A DNA stretch of 60,933 bases from a virus, in the IMG/VR virus record IMGVR_UViG_3300037114_000075, positions 1 to 60,933 of that record. The stretch is one strand, 5' to 3'. Both the position numbers and the translations under genes were made by a program. Every line of letters starts with the position of its first letter. Within the stretch, counting starts at the first letter, position 1. Shown here piece by piece: positions 1 through 7,116 of this stretch. The notes under the pieces were generated by a model, which saw nothing but the letters and a program-made list of their open reading frames with translations, searched no databases and was not told the DNA's origin.

Positions 1-113
1 AGGCTGCGGCCCGGCTGTTACACCGGGCCTAGAGTCAGAGGGTTGGTTGGTCGTAAATACCCTTTCTCGGTCACGTGGCATCACCTCACTTTCTTTCTCC
101 GCGACGGCGAACG
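1..113. repeat. Terminal direct repeat, left copy (circular closure)
   Basis: Bases 1-113 are identical to 60821-60933, the last bases of the window. An exact overlap at both ends is what an assembler leaves on a circular or circularly permuted molecule. Removing one copy gives a genome of 60820 bp. A minus-strand gene reads through the joined ends without a stop, which supports true closure. Confidence 0.95.
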
Positions 114-216
114 CGGCTTCGAGAGCAGCGTCGATAAATTCGTCTTCGCCTACGTGCATCGGCAGCGCATGTGCTGCTTGGTATGCAGCGGTACGAACGG
201 CATCCGTCACTCGCAT
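1..216 (-). CDS. Hypothetical protein, N-terminal part (gene continues at 60933-60215)
   Basis: The reading frame opens at an ATG whose first base is 216 on the minus strand, 8 bases after a strong Shine-Dalgarno (AGAGGAGG) that lies inside the preceding gene. It overlaps the stop of that gene (207-536) by 10 bases. It runs without a stop to base 1 and, on the circle, joins the frame ending at 60215, giving about 273 residues. The added N-terminus is acidic and helical (MRVTDAVRTAAYQAAHALPM...). Function unknown. A start at circular position 84 alone would miss 44 residues. Confidence 0.75.
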   Translation of the reverse strand, partial: MRVTDAVRTAAYQAAHALPMHVGEDEFIDAALEAAFAVAEKESEVMPRDRERVFTTNQPSDSRPGVTAGPQP

Positions 217-536
217 GGCGTCGCCTCCTCTTTCGGCAGAAGCGATTCGAGGAATTCACGCTCGGCACGGGCAGCAAGCTTGAATGCCGTGAAAGTGTCA
301 AAGAAGAACGCCTCTTGGACTTCTCTGTATGGCGTCCCGCTGCAATAAATTCTGCCCGTGGAAGTCATGACTGGACATCCTCGGCAGGTTCGCTTCTTAT
401 TGCTCCCGTCAAAGAAGAGTTGGCAGAGAGGACAGCTAGATGAGCCGAAATCGACTTCCATCAAGCGCTCGGCGTTCTCATTCTCCCGCCAATGCTCGAT
501 GCTCGCCTTAAGCGCTTCCAATGTGCGCGCGTCCAT
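207..536 (-). CDS. Hypothetical cysteine-containing protein
   Basis: 109 residues starting at MDARTLEALK. The start ATG overlaps the TAA of the upstream gene (TAATG). The middle carries Cys pairs (SSSCPLCQLFF and TCRGCPV) that look like a small zinc-binding site, followed by an alpha-helical acidic C-terminus. Part of the leftward operon of small genes. I do not recognise a named family; a host-takeover role is only a guess. Confidence 0.7.
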   Translation of the reverse strand: MDARTLEALKASIEHWRENENAERLMEVDFGSSSCPLCQLFFDGSNKKRTCRGCPVMTSTGRIYCSGTPYREVQEAFFFDTFTAFKLAARAEREFLESLLPKEEATPCE

Positions 537-868
537 TATGCGATCTCCCGCAATTGCGCATCGAACCGGCGCCGCCATCTGCCGAGCAAAATGCAAGCCT
601 TCGCATTGAGCGCCGGGATGAAACCGCTCCAGCCGAAATGCCGGCGCGGGTTCTTGCGCTCGCGTTCGAGCAGATGCTCGCCGACAGCGATCAGCTTCGT
701 CGGGGATGCGATGGCGAGTCCCGGATAAAGAACTTCAAGCGATGATGGCCGGGCACGATAGCGGCGCGCCCGGTCCTTGAGCATGTGCAAGGCGCTTCGC
801 GCGGCTTGAGCGTCGAGAGCGTCGATCGCCAGTTGCGTCGGGTCGGATTGCTGGAGAGCGGCCGTCAT
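536..868 (-). CDS. Hypothetical basic protein
   Basis: 110 residues, Arg-rich (pI clearly basic), starting MTAALQQSDP. Its start overlaps the stop of the gene upstream on the minus strand (865-1071), and its TAA overlaps the next ATG, so the pair is translationally coupled. No motif I can name. Confidence 0.65.
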   Translation of the reverse strand: MTAALQQSDPTQLAIDALDAQAARSALHMLKDRARRYRARPSSLEVLYPGLAIASPTKLIAVGEHLLERERKNPRRHFGWSGFIPALNAKACILLGRWRRRFDAQLREIA

Positions 869-1071
869 GATTGCCCCCCCCCGAGAGCTTTGGTGACGCC
901 GACGACATCTGCCGTCTCGTCAGGAATTTCCCACTGGCCGATGGTGTCGGCGGTTTGCCAGAGATCCAACGCGATCAGCTTAGCGTCGGATTCATCATTC
1001 GCCACGACTCTGAGTTCATAATTTGTTGTACGTGCGATCTGCACAACAAACGTCGCCTTCGCTTCGGTCAT
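865..1071 (-). CDS. Hypothetical small protein
   Basis: 68 residues from MTEAKATFVVQIARTTNYEL. The N-terminal half reads as beta strands (TFVVQIARTTNYELRVVA) followed by an acidic stretch, a composition common in small early phage proteins. I chose the inner ATG at 1071 because an upstream extension would run through the neighbouring zinc-ribbon gene. Function unknown. Confidence 0.65.
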   Translation of the reverse strand: MTEAKATFVVQIARTTNYELRVVANDESDAKLIALDLWQTADTIGQWEIPDETADVVGVTKALGGGQS

Positions 1072-1075
1072 CGGC

Positions 1076-1282
1076 TCACCATCCCATATCTTCGTCGAGA
1101 CGCCTGTGGGCATCGTCGCGTTCCTCGCGCACAAGATCGCGGAGAACTTGATCGCACTCCGGGGCGCCGCACGTATCGCGGCGGTCGTAATCTCGACCCA
1201 CAAAGAGACCGAGTTCCGTCCCGCAATTGAAGCAATGGCGCATTCGGAGCGTCGCCTTCGCTTCGGATTGAGGGGCGGTCAT
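1076..1282 (-). CDS. Small zinc-ribbon protein
   Basis: 68 residues. It carries a four-cysteine signature, CFNCG near residues 17-21 and CGAPEC near 38-43, followed by a charged helix (REERDDAHRRLDEDMGW). This is a treble-clef or zinc-ribbon arrangement seen in many alphaproteobacterial phage and prophage small proteins. Its start overlaps the stop of 1279-1527. Internal start MRHCFNCG is possible. Nucleic-acid or protein binding is inferred, not shown. Confidence 0.75.
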   Translation of the reverse strand: MTAPQSEAKATLRMRHCFNCGTELGLFVGRDYDRRDTCGAPECDQVLRDLVREERDDAHRRLDEDMGW

Positions 1283-1527
1283 GGCGCAATCTTTCCACGC
1301 AAGAAATCGAAGGCGAGCTTTTTAATGCGTTCAAGACCGCTCATTTTCCATTTGGAAATGATCGCTTGGTTGATCTTCGGCCAATCAGGCTTATCGGCGC
1401 GTTGCGCTTGCGATTTTATCGCCATGGCATAGGTGAGCGCGATCTGCCGTTGCGTGAAACCGGCTGCGATCTCATCGCAGATAGTGTCGGTGCAACAGGC
1501 TAGGTTGACGCGGAATTTGTCACTCAC
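1279..1527 (-). CDS. Hypothetical protein, HTH-like
   Basis: 82 residues beginning MSDKFRVNLACCTDTICDEI. The stretch AAGFTQRQIALTYAM resembles a helix-turn-helix core, and WPKINQAIISKWKMSG could be a recognition region. It overlaps both neighbours by 4 bases (ATGA-type junctions). A DNA-binding role is plausible but unproven. Confidence 0.65.
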   Translation of the reverse strand: MSDKFRVNLACCTDTICDEIAAGFTQRQIALTYAMAIKSQAQRADKPDWPKINQAIISKWKMSGLERIKKLAFDFLRGKIAP

Positions 1528-1892
1528 AACCGAGCCCTCCGCTTTCGCGCCTTGGGGCGCACGGCGGCGATCGTCTTATCGATGAGGGCGAGGACTTCAG
1601 CTTTGGTCCTCTCGGAGCAATCGTTCCAGATGTTAAGCGTTGCGCAAGGCCCGATCTCCGCTTCGATAAGGCGAATGAGGCGCCAGGCGCCGCCCACTCG
1701 CCAACATGCCCCGCTAGGACAGAACCGCACTGCCCGCTTATCTTGAGGCGGGACTGGCACACCACGGGCGTTTCGTGCAAAAGTTCCCCGCGTCCACCCC
1801 CCGGCGATGAGCTTCCTGACTTTGCGCAGCCCAACAATCGCATCTGCGACTCGCAAGATCCGGTTGACGCGCATTTTGGGGGAGGAGGTCAT
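1524..1892 (-). CDS. DUF6197-like protein
   Basis: About 122 residues. The pattern LIAGGWTRGTFARNARG, then CPSGACWR and a C-terminal IWND/LALIDKTIA segment matches what I remember of the DUF6197 family, small proteins common in actinobacterial and phage genomes with unknown function. A GTG start at 1904 overlapping the previous TAG is an alternative to the ATG at 1892. Confidence 0.65.
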   Translation of the reverse strand: MTSSPKMRVNRILRVADAIVGLRKVRKLIAGGWTRGTFARNARGVPVPPQDKRAVRFCPSGACWRVGGAWRLIRLIEAEIGPCATLNIWNDCSERTKAEVLALIDKTIAAVRPKARKRRARL

Positions 1893-1903
1893 GGCGAAAT
1901 CCA

Positions 1904-2134
1904 CTAGAGAGTGCGAAGAAGATCCTGTTGTTTCGTGGTCGGCTCGCCGACCTCGGCTATGACATGTGCAACACGCCGATAAATTTTGACCTCGTTGCCC
2001 GGCGAAAGAACGGCGAGTGCGGCCGCCCGTTTTTCTGCTTCCTTGAACGTTGGGAATGATTCTTGTTCATCAGCATTTTCGCCGCCTAGCGAAATGTAGC
2101 CTTCGATATCAACCACTATGAAGATCTCATCCAT
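1904..2134 (-). CDS. Hypothetical small acidic protein
   Basis: 76 residues from MDEIFIVVDIEGYISLGG. A compact alpha/beta pattern: a hydrophobic strand, an acidic loop, a helix (FKEAEKRAAALAVL) and a second strand (NEVKIYRRV). It lies 4 bases downstream of 2139-2564. Family not recognised. Confidence 0.65.
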   Translation of the reverse strand: MDEIFIVVDIEGYISLGGENADEQESFPTFKEAEKRAAALAVLSPGNEVKIYRRVAHVIAEVGEPTTKQQDLLRTL

Positions 2135-2138
2135 CGCT

Positions 2139-2564
2139 TCACTCCGACCTCCGAAACTCATCCCGCGCCTCGGCTGCGCCCAAAGCATCTAGGATCATTT
2201 GAAAATAGGACGCGTCCTCGAGCCAACCATCGCGGTCCGCGCCAGCTCTTGCTGCCGCAATGCAATTATCGCGGCGCTCTTTCACCCAATCGATCAGTGG
2301 GAGCGGGAATTTCGATTTCATCTTCGAAGAATAATAGACGCCGATGATATTGTGCTGACAGAACTCGGCAAATACTTCGTCGCCACGCCATACGCGGACA
2401 TAAGGAACATATGACATCGCCCCGCTCTTGATCGCTGCTTCAATCCGGGTAACGCCGCCGACTCCGACCGTATATTGCTCGCCAGAGCAGGCCGTGTGAG
2501 TGATGGTGATGCTATCGATCTCCTGCTGAATCGGGTGTTCCCGCATCACGTTTTTGTCCATCAC
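2139..2564 (-). CDS. Hypothetical protein
   Basis: 141 residues starting MMDKNVMREHPIQQ. Begins with a beta-rich part (TITHTACSGEQYTVGVGGVT) and ends with a helical region. Overlaps 2561-3208 by 4 bases. Its C-terminus (ARDEFRRSE) resembles that of its upstream neighbour (PRDEFRRNG), which hints at a shared tail created by local duplication. Function unknown. Confidence 0.65.
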   Translation of the reverse strand: MMDKNVMREHPIQQEIDSITITHTACSGEQYTVGVGGVTRIEAAIKSGAMSYVPYVRVWRGDEVFAEFCQHNIIGVYYSSKMKSKFPLPLIDWVKERRDNCIAAARAGADRDGWLEDASYFQMILDALGAAEARDEFRRSE

Positions 2565-3208
2565 CCGTTCCTCCGAAACTCATCCCGCGGCGGACTATAA
2601 CAAGCGACGGCATTCTCGTAGCGAGGTGAGCTTTCTGTCGTGAAGCGCGCGTCCATCTCGCGAAGCACGTAAACATCTTCGCGGAGTTCGGCGGCGAGCC
2701 GAAGCAGCTCGTCAGCGTCAAGGGTAAGATCAAGATCGCCGAACCAAATCTTGCCTTTGCTTTTCAGGCAGACATTCGCATTGAAGACGCAAACATGGCC
2801 ATCAGGACAACGTTTCTTGCCCGAGATCATGCGTCCTGGACTGGAAAAATCGAGCACCTGTTTTGATAGCACCCTCCGATAGCGCTGCTCGCGCGGGCTC
2901 AAGTTCTGATCTTCGTAAAGCTCCTCGGCGGCTCGCCGCAGCGCTGGCGCCAGGCCATCGTTGATTTGGTCGATGATCAGCCCGTTGTCGTAATCGCCTG
3001 ACACATCCGCTTCCGACGCGATCGTGGCGAACAGGTTGTCGAAGGCCGGCGCGATCTGGCTTGTCGCCTCGCCGAGCGCTTTGATGGCTTCCGGCTCGCG
3101 CTGGATATAGAGGCCGGTCATGCCAGCAACCGGCGAGTCAGCGAGTGCTTTGATCGAGTCGATTGCAGCCGCGCATGCGGATTGAAGGGGGGTGCGGGCG
3201 GCGGTCAT
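2561..3208 (-). CDS. Hypothetical protein, largest of the leftward block
   Basis: 215 residues. N-terminal half is helical (SACAAAIDSIKALADSP...). The second half has CPDGHVCVFNANVCLKSKGKIWFGDLDLT, then a helix DADELLRLAAELREDVYVLREMDARF. Three cysteines in a short span may bind metal. It overlaps the genes on both sides by 4 bases, so it sits within one transcription unit. No family assigned. Confidence 0.65.
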   Translation of the reverse strand: MTAARTPLQSACAAAIDSIKALADSPVAGMTGLYIQREPEAIKALGEATSQIAPAFDNLFATIASEADVSGDYDNGLIIDQINDGLAPALRRAAEELYEDQNLSPREQRYRRVLSKQVLDFSSPGRMISGKKRCPDGHVCVFNANVCLKSKGKIWFGDLDLTLDADELLRLAAELREDVYVLREMDARFTTESSPRYENAVACYSPPRDEFRRNG

Positions 3209-3312
3209 GACGCTTCCTTGATTGAAAGCGCCTCATCCAGAGCGTCGAGAGATATTTGCCAATTGGCGGCGTAGGCGTCGGCGGCGAAGGCAATGCGGGA
3301 GGTGGTGGTCAT
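3205..3312 (-). CDS. Very small hypothetical protein (35 aa)
   Basis: ATG at 3312 to TGA at 3205 encodes MTTTSRIAFAADAYAANWQI and 15 more residues. It fills the gap exactly between two coupled genes: its start overlaps the stop of 3309-3572 and its TGA overlaps the next ATG. That fit is the main support for it being translated. Confidence 0.6.
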   Translation of the reverse strand: MTTTSRIAFAADAYAANWQISLDALDEALSIKEAS

Positions 3313-3572
3313 TGGGAGATCTTGGCTTTGCGTGAGATCCACGCCATGTCTTCCAACTCATCTTCATGATGACCGTCCGACAAAAGCGCCTGCCTCACGA
3401 GGCTCGTTGCGAACGCGACGGCTTCTTTGACACTGACGGGAGCAGATGTTCGGACCCCTCTGGATTTTGAATAGACGTGAGCCATCAGAAATTGCTCGCC
3501 GGGCTTGTCAGCGTTTTCGCAACGCTCGATGGCCATGTAACCGTTTTTGAAATCAAGCTTTGCAGCCGCCAT
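3309..3572 (-). CDS. Hypothetical protein
   Basis: 87 residues from MAAAKLDFKNGYMAIERCEN, preceded by an AG-rich Shine-Dalgarno (GGGAGAGAAG). Mixed alpha/beta with an acidic end (HHEDELEDMAW). First protein-coding gene after the tRNA in the leftward direction. No recognised family. Confidence 0.65.
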   Translation of the reverse strand: MAAAKLDFKNGYMAIERCENADKPGEQFLMAHVYSKSRGVRTSAPVSVKEAVAFATSLVRQALLSDGHHEDELEDMAWISRKAKISQ

Positions 3573-3628
3573 CTTCTCTCTCCCAGCGCCAGAGCGCCTA
3601 AATCCCCATGATCGTCAGGGCCGCTATT

Positions 3629-3704
3629 TGGTGCCGGGGGCCAGATTCGAACTGGCGACCTCTTGGTTATGAGCCAAGCGAGCTGACCGCTGCTCCACCC
3701 CGGT
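3629..3704 (-). tRNA. tRNA with CAU anticodon (Met or Ile2 type), CCA encoded
   Basis: The minus strand folds as a full cloverleaf of 76 nt. Acceptor ACCGGGG pairs with CCCCGGC, leaving an A1-C72 mismatch. The D stem is GAGC/GCTC, the anticodon stem is CTTGG/CCAAG around CTCATAA, and the T stem is GCCAG/CTGGC around TTCGAAT, followed by discriminator A and CCA. The anticodon stem lacks the three G-C pairs of initiator tRNA, so an elongator Met or a lysidine-modified Ile(AUA) tRNA is more likely. It is the only tRNA I found. Confidence 0.9.
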
Positions 3705-3750
3705 TAACTGTCCCTTGGTTAGCCGGCGCGGAAACGCCGGCCGGCAAAGG

Positions 3751-4032
3751 TCAGGCGAGCGCCCCTTCAATTTCTTCGGCGATCTGCGAATGCACGGCGA
3801 CTTCGCCTTGGAGGAAATAGTCGTATCCGGCTCCGTTCTTGTACGTCTCGACGAGCAAGAGGCGCGCGCGATTGCCGCGCTGGAGAAGGTAGCAAGAGAT
3901 CCACGCGACCCGTGTGTCCTTTGGCCCAGGATGCTCCCACATCAGCCGCGCAGTGACGTGCTGGCGTTCACGGAGAAGATCCACTAGAACCTCGCTCGGA
4001 ACTGTCTTCTCCCTATTCGGATGATTGACCAT
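3751..4032 (-). CDS. Hypothetical protein
   Basis: 93 residues from MVNHPNREKTVPSEVLVDLL, with a good Shine-Dalgarno (GGAGAGAG). Contains Trp and aromatic residues typical of a folded alpha/beta domain (ARLMWEHPGPKDTRVAWISCYL). Ends 46 bases before the tRNA. Family not recognised. Confidence 0.65.
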   Translation of the reverse strand: MVNHPNREKTVPSEVLVDLLRERQHVTARLMWEHPGPKDTRVAWISCYLLQRGNRARLLLVETYKNGAGYDYFLQGEVAVHSQIAEEIEGALA

Positions 4033-4083
4033 TTTCTCTCTCCGCCCCTGCTCGGCGAGGCGCCCGGCGCCGAGGCGCGATTG

Positions 4084-4269
4084 TCAGTGATCTTCGAGAT
4101 AGTCACAGCGCTTGTCGTAGTCGCCCTCGATGTCAGCGGCGAACGCTTCGGCAAGAGCGTGCGTTGATGCACGTTCGACCCATTGCCAAGAAGTGCTTTC
4201 GCTATATCGAGCATAGATCGAGTATCCGCTTCCGTCCGGTTCAATCTTTACGAATTGATAGTCGGCCAT
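4084..4269 (-). CDS. Hypothetical small protein
   Basis: 61 residues from MADYQFVKIEPDGSGYSIYA. Two or three beta strands then a helix (HALAEAFAADIEGDY). Its start lies 2 bases after the stop of 4272-4637, as in an operon. Confidence 0.65.
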   Translation of the reverse strand: MADYQFVKIEPDGSGYSIYARYSESTSWQWVERASTHALAEAFAADIEGDYDKRCDYLEDH

Positions 4270-4271
4270 TT

Positions 4272-4637
4272 TTAACTCCGAACTTCGTTCAACCGCTGGC
4301 GCGCCGCCGCGATCTTCGGCTGCGCCACGCGGAAATTCTCGATCGCTTCGGCACAGGCCAATTCGATCACAGCGTTCTGAATTGCGGTCTGACGATTGGT
4401 CGGGAGCCGGGCAAAGGCCGCTTTGCGCTTGGCCTGTTCCCAAGCCGCACGAAGCCCATGGGCGAAGAATTCGCTGATCTTGCGGGTGAATGGCGCTTCG
4501 GGCTCGAGACCGAGCCTGATACGGGGGCTGCGGGCCTGTTCGGTGTAGTGATGGCTGGTAGAGGCTTGCCGATGACAAGCGCGGGCCTGGTTCCAGGCCG
4601 CTCGCATTATCTCTGCCCGATTGAAGCCGGTATTCAT
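4272..4637 (-). CDS. Hypothetical helical protein, first gene of the leftward operon
   Basis: 121 residues from MNTGFNRAEIMRAAW, almost entirely alpha-helical and rich in Ala, Arg and Gln. It lies directly downstream of a well-formed minus-strand promoter (4706-4678), so it should be among the first products of the leftward unit. I prefer the ATG at 4637 over an upstream start because the longer form would begin inside the promoter. A nucleic-acid-binding role is possible given its charge. Confidence 0.65.
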   Translation of the reverse strand: MNTGFNRAEIMRAAWNQARACHRQASTSHHYTEQARSPRIRLGLEPEAPFTRKISEFFAHGLRAAWEQAKRKAAFARLPTNRQTAIQNAVIELACAEAIENFRVAQPKIAAARQRLNEVRS

Positions 4638-4677
4638 TTTCGCAACGTCCTTAATCAAGGAATCGATCACAATTCGG

Positions 4678-4706
4678 ACATTAGGGAAAATTATCCCCAG
4701 CGTCAA
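4678..4706 (-). promoter_or_regulatory. Leftward sigma70-type promoter
   Basis: On the minus strand: TTGACG (-35, 4706-4701), a 17-base spacer, then TAATGT (-10, 4683-4678). Transcription would start near 4670 and read into 4637 and the whole leftward block. Spacing and -35 match the sigma70 consensus well. Confidence 0.7.
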
Positions 4707-4734
4707 GTCCCAAACCGCACTGAGTCGAAAAATA

Positions 4735-4763
4735 TTGCGGAGATGATCATCCCCTGCTAAAAC
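4735..4763 (+). promoter_or_regulatory. Rightward promoter with palindromic operator candidate
   Basis: TTGCGG (4735-4740), a 17-base spacer, TGC-TAAAAC (-10 at 4758-4763). The spacer contains the perfect palindrome GATGATCATC (4742-4751). The predicted transcription start would fall within a few bases of the ATG at 4773, so this mRNA may be leaderless or nearly so. Divergent from the leftward promoter 30 bases away. Confidence 0.55.
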
Positions 4764-4772
4764 GCCGGGGCC

Positions 4773-5027
4773 ATGTCGATTGTTGCGACCGTCCGAGACA
4801 ATCTTCTAGCTCTTGCCGAAACCTATGCAAAGGGGACCGGAAAGAGTCTCAGCCACGTTTCCAAGGAATTCTACGGGAACAGCGGCTTTTTCGAAGATCT
4901 CCGGGCTGGAACGCGGTCGCTGTCGATCGACAAGTTGCAGGAGATCGTCGAGCATTTCCAGGAGGAATGGCCGGCCGATCTCAAGATCCCGGCACTCCGT
5001 GCCGTTTTCATGACGATCAAGCGCTGA
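4773..5027 (+). CDS. Small HTH DNA-binding protein (Cro-like position)
   Basis: 84 residues. SLSHVSKEFYGNSGFFEDLRAG reads as a helix-turn-helix, followed by RSLSIDKLQEIVEHFQEEWP, a pattern seen in small XRE-type phage and prophage regulators. It sits at the divergence point of the two transcription directions and next to a perfect 10-bp palindrome, the classical place for a switch regulator. I infer that it represses one or both promoters. No C-terminal dimerisation or cleavage domain is visible. Confidence 0.65.
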   Translation: MSIVATVRDNLLALAETYAKGTGKSLSHVSKEFYGNSGFFEDLRAGTRSLSIDKLQEIVEHFQEEWPADLKIPALRAVFMTIKR

Positions 5028-5064
5028 GATTTCCTTGGGGAAAATCGTCCCGCCCTCTATCATT

Positions 5065-5088
5065 CGAATCTCTCCTTGAGTAGATTCG
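5065..5088. promoter_or_regulatory. Interrupted palindrome, operator candidate
   Basis: CGAATCT and AGATTCG are perfect inverted arms of 7 bp separated by 10 bp, directly upstream of the ATG at 5093. Each arm includes a GANTC site, the CcrM methylation target of alphaproteobacteria. It could be an operator, or an RNA hairpin near the ribosome site. Confidence 0.4.
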
Positions 5089-5092
5089 GCCG

Positions 5093-5284
5093 ATGGAAGA
5101 AGAGCCCGCGCCCCGCGAGTCCGAGATCGTCATTCCGATCAAAATGGATTCGCACACCTATATGCGGTTTTCCGCCTTCTGCCGGCAAGTAGGGGCGGAG
5201 CCGGCGGAGTGCGCCTCGAAGCTTTTCCGCGATCTGATCTCGGATGACGAATTCGAGACGGCGCCCAGCCAAGCCTTTCACTAA
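5093..5284 (+). CDS. Hypothetical small protein
   Basis: 63 residues starting MEEEPAPRESEIVIPIKMDS. The core (HTYMRFSAFCRQVGAEPAE) looks like a ribbon-helix-helix fold: a short strand with basic residues followed by two helices. It may therefore be a DNA-binding regulator, but the match is by eye. Confidence 0.6.
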   Translation: MEEEPAPRESEIVIPIKMDSHTYMRFSAFCRQVGAEPAECASKLFRDLISDDEFETAPSQAFH

Positions 5285-5297
5285 CGGAGAACGATTC

Positions 5298-5720
5298 ATG
5301 TCGAGAAAACAGGAAGCTACGTCAATCGGCCCGAAGAAGCTCAAAGACCTCCTCGCGGCCGTCCGCGGCCATCAGGCGGACATGGATTCGGTCCGCGGCG
5401 AGATGGGGCAATTGATCGGAGATGCCGTCGAGAAAAACGGGCTGGACAAGAAAGTCTTCTCGTGGATCCGCAAGCTCGACAAAATGGAGCCTGCAAGGCT
5501 CCACGATTTCATGGAGACATTCGACGATTATTTCGTCAAATCCGGCCTGAAAACCCGCGCCGATTCGGCCCCGAGCTTCCAGATGGACAAGCCTGAGGGC
5601 GAAGCCGACGAGGAAGAGCAGGAAGCCGTCGCCGAAGGGGAGAAGCCCAAGCGCCGCTCCCGCAAGGCCGAGAACGAATCGGATGGCAATGTGACGCGGA
5701 TGCGCCCGGCCGCGGAATGA
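5298..5720 (+). CDS. Hypothetical protein with helical core and charged tail
   Basis: 140 residues from MSRKQEATSIGPKK. The first 85 residues are helical (KLKDLLAAVRGHQADMDSV... FSWIRKLDKMEPARLHDFME). The rest is an acidic then Lys/Arg-rich tail (KPKRRSRKAENES). The arrangement faintly recalls GapR-like (DUF2312) proteins that bind DNA. It overlaps the RuvC gene by 4 bases, which puts it in the recombination and replication block. Confidence 0.6.
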   Translation: MSRKQEATSIGPKKLKDLLAAVRGHQADMDSVRGEMGQLIGDAVEKNGLDKKVFSWIRKLDKMEPARLHDFMETFDDYFVKSGLKTRADSAPSFQMDKPEGEADEEEQEAVAEGEKPKRRSRKAENESDGNVTRMRPAAE

Positions 5721-6229
5721 TCATCGCTGGGATAGACTGCGGCCTCAACGGCGGCATCGCGCTCGTCCAGAACGGGCGCGTTCTCATCGATGCCATCGAT
5801 GTCCCGACGACGGGGGAGAAGGCCAAGCGGCGGGTCGATGTCGGCTATCTCGCCCGCTATCTCCGGGCCAACGCGCCGGATCACGCCTTCATCGAGAGAA
5901 GCCAAGCCATGCCGGAACAAGGGGCCTCGTCGGGCTTCCATTACGGCAGGGCTGTGGGAGCCTTAGAGGCGGTCGTGGAGGCCCTTGGCATCCCGAGCAC
6001 CATCATTGAGCCGACGGCCTGGAAGAAGGCCCACGGGCTGATTCGGGCCTCCAAAGAGGATGATCGCCAGCGGGCGATCAAGCTTTTCCCCGGCACGGCC
6101 TTCTTCGACCGCAAGAAGGACCACAACAAGGCAGACGCGGCCTTGATTGCCCGGTATGGGGCCATGCTTCTCGGCGAAGAGCGCGGGCATCTGAAACTGC
6201 CGCAAGAAAATATTCTTGCTGCGGGATAA
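5717..6229 (+). CDS. RuvC-like Holliday junction resolvase
   Basis: 170 residues with an RNase H-like fold. Visible catalytic positions are Asp7 (GIDCGLNGG), Glu60 (HAFIE), and His136 and Asp140 in DHNKADAALIA. Family members cut branched DNA at the end of recombination and phage packaging. Size is normal for phage RuvC-like enzymes. It follows a possible DNA-binding protein and precedes a methyltransferase, with start overlaps typical of one operon. Debranching concatemers before packaging is the likely role. Confidence 0.85.
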   Translation: MIIAGIDCGLNGGIALVQNGRVLIDAIDVPTTGEKAKRRVDVGYLARYLRANAPDHAFIERSQAMPEQGASSGFHYGRAVGALEAVVEALGIPSTIIEPTAWKKAHGLIRASKEDDRQRAIKLFPGTAFFDRKKDHNKADAALIARYGAMLLGEERGHLKLPQENILAAG

Positions 6230-6242
6230 GGCGAATAGGATC

Positions 6243-6905
6243 ATGGACGCTCGGGTTTCTGGCGCGGCCTTCGCGCGCGACGCCAGGAACAGGGGTGACG
6301 GCCTCAAGCTCCTTCGGTCGATCCACGCTGCCGAGGCCGCGCTTGTGATCTTAGACCCGCAATATCGGTCGGTCCTGGACGCCTTGGCCTTCGGCAACGA
6401 AGGCGCGCGGCAGAAAGAGCGGGCAAAGCTGCCGCCGATGTCAGAGCATCTGATCGCCATCTTCGTCGAGCAGGCCGAGCGCATCTTGCGCCCAAGCGGC
6501 CATCTTTTCCTCTGGGCCGACAAGTTCATGATCGGGGAAGGCCGGCATTTGGCCTATCTTCGCTATACCCGATTGCAGATCGTCGACCTTCTCTGCTGGG
6601 ACAAAGGTCGAATCGGCATGGGGCGCCGCTCGCGTTGCCGCGCCGAATTCCTTGTCGTCGCGCAGAAGGCCCCGATCAAGGCCGCTGGCTGCTGGCGGGA
6701 CCACAGCATCGAGGATGTCTGGCTCGAACTCCAGGAACGCCGCCGGCACGCGCATGCAAAGCCTGTCCGGCTATTGGAGCGTCTGATCTGCGCCGTCACG
6801 AAGCCAGGCGAGCTGGTTGTCGATCCCTGTGCTGGCGGCTGGGGCGTGCTCGAGATCTGCCGCGCGGCTGGGCGCCGGTTCCTCGGCGCTGATCTTTTGG
6901 GCTAA
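6243..6905 (+). CDS. DNA methyltransferase with DPQY catalytic motif
   Basis: 220 residues from MDARVSGAAFARD. DPQY at residues 38-41 replaces the usual DPPY of amino-methyltransferases. Near the C-terminus, DPCAGGWGVLE is the SAM-binding motif, so motif order is beta-class (catalytic first). The stretch GNEGARQKERAKLPPM after DPQY is typical of a phage-borne subfamily I recall with DPQYR/DPQFR. Likely adenine-N6 or cytosine-N4 methylation of phage DNA. No restriction partner nearby. Third motif base change is a family trait, not damage. Confidence 0.8.
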   Translation: MDARVSGAAFARDARNRGDGLKLLRSIHAAEAALVILDPQYRSVLDALAFGNEGARQKERAKLPPMSEHLIAIFVEQAERILRPSGHLFLWADKFMIGEGRHLAYLRYTRLQIVDLLCWDKGRIGMGRRSRCRAEFLVVAQKAPIKAAGCWRDHSIEDVWLELQERRRHAHAKPVRLLERLICAVTKPGELVVDPCAGGWGVLEICRAAGRRFLGADLLG

Positions 6906-7116
6906 GCCGGGAGGCTGAATTCGACCTTTTGCCCGCTATTCCCACAGGCGCCGACAAAAGATTCGAAATGCCCCGCGAATCGTCCTAGCTTCGCGTCCTT
7001 CGCCAAAAAGCGAAATGGCGCCGAGTCACAAGCTCAGGCGCCACCTCTTGACCCTCCCGACGGCACTCGGAAGAAATCCATGCCCTTCCTACCAATTCTA
7101 GAACGATTTTGCAATC

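Noticed and set aside
65-80. CACGTG hexamer near the left end as a second parS
   Set aside because: Flanks are GGT and GCA rather than GTTT and AAAC; only the common 6-mer matches.
5027-5065. Terminator after the switch regulator gene
   Set aside because: A partial GATTTCC/GGAAAATC pairing exists but needs a bulge and has no T-run.
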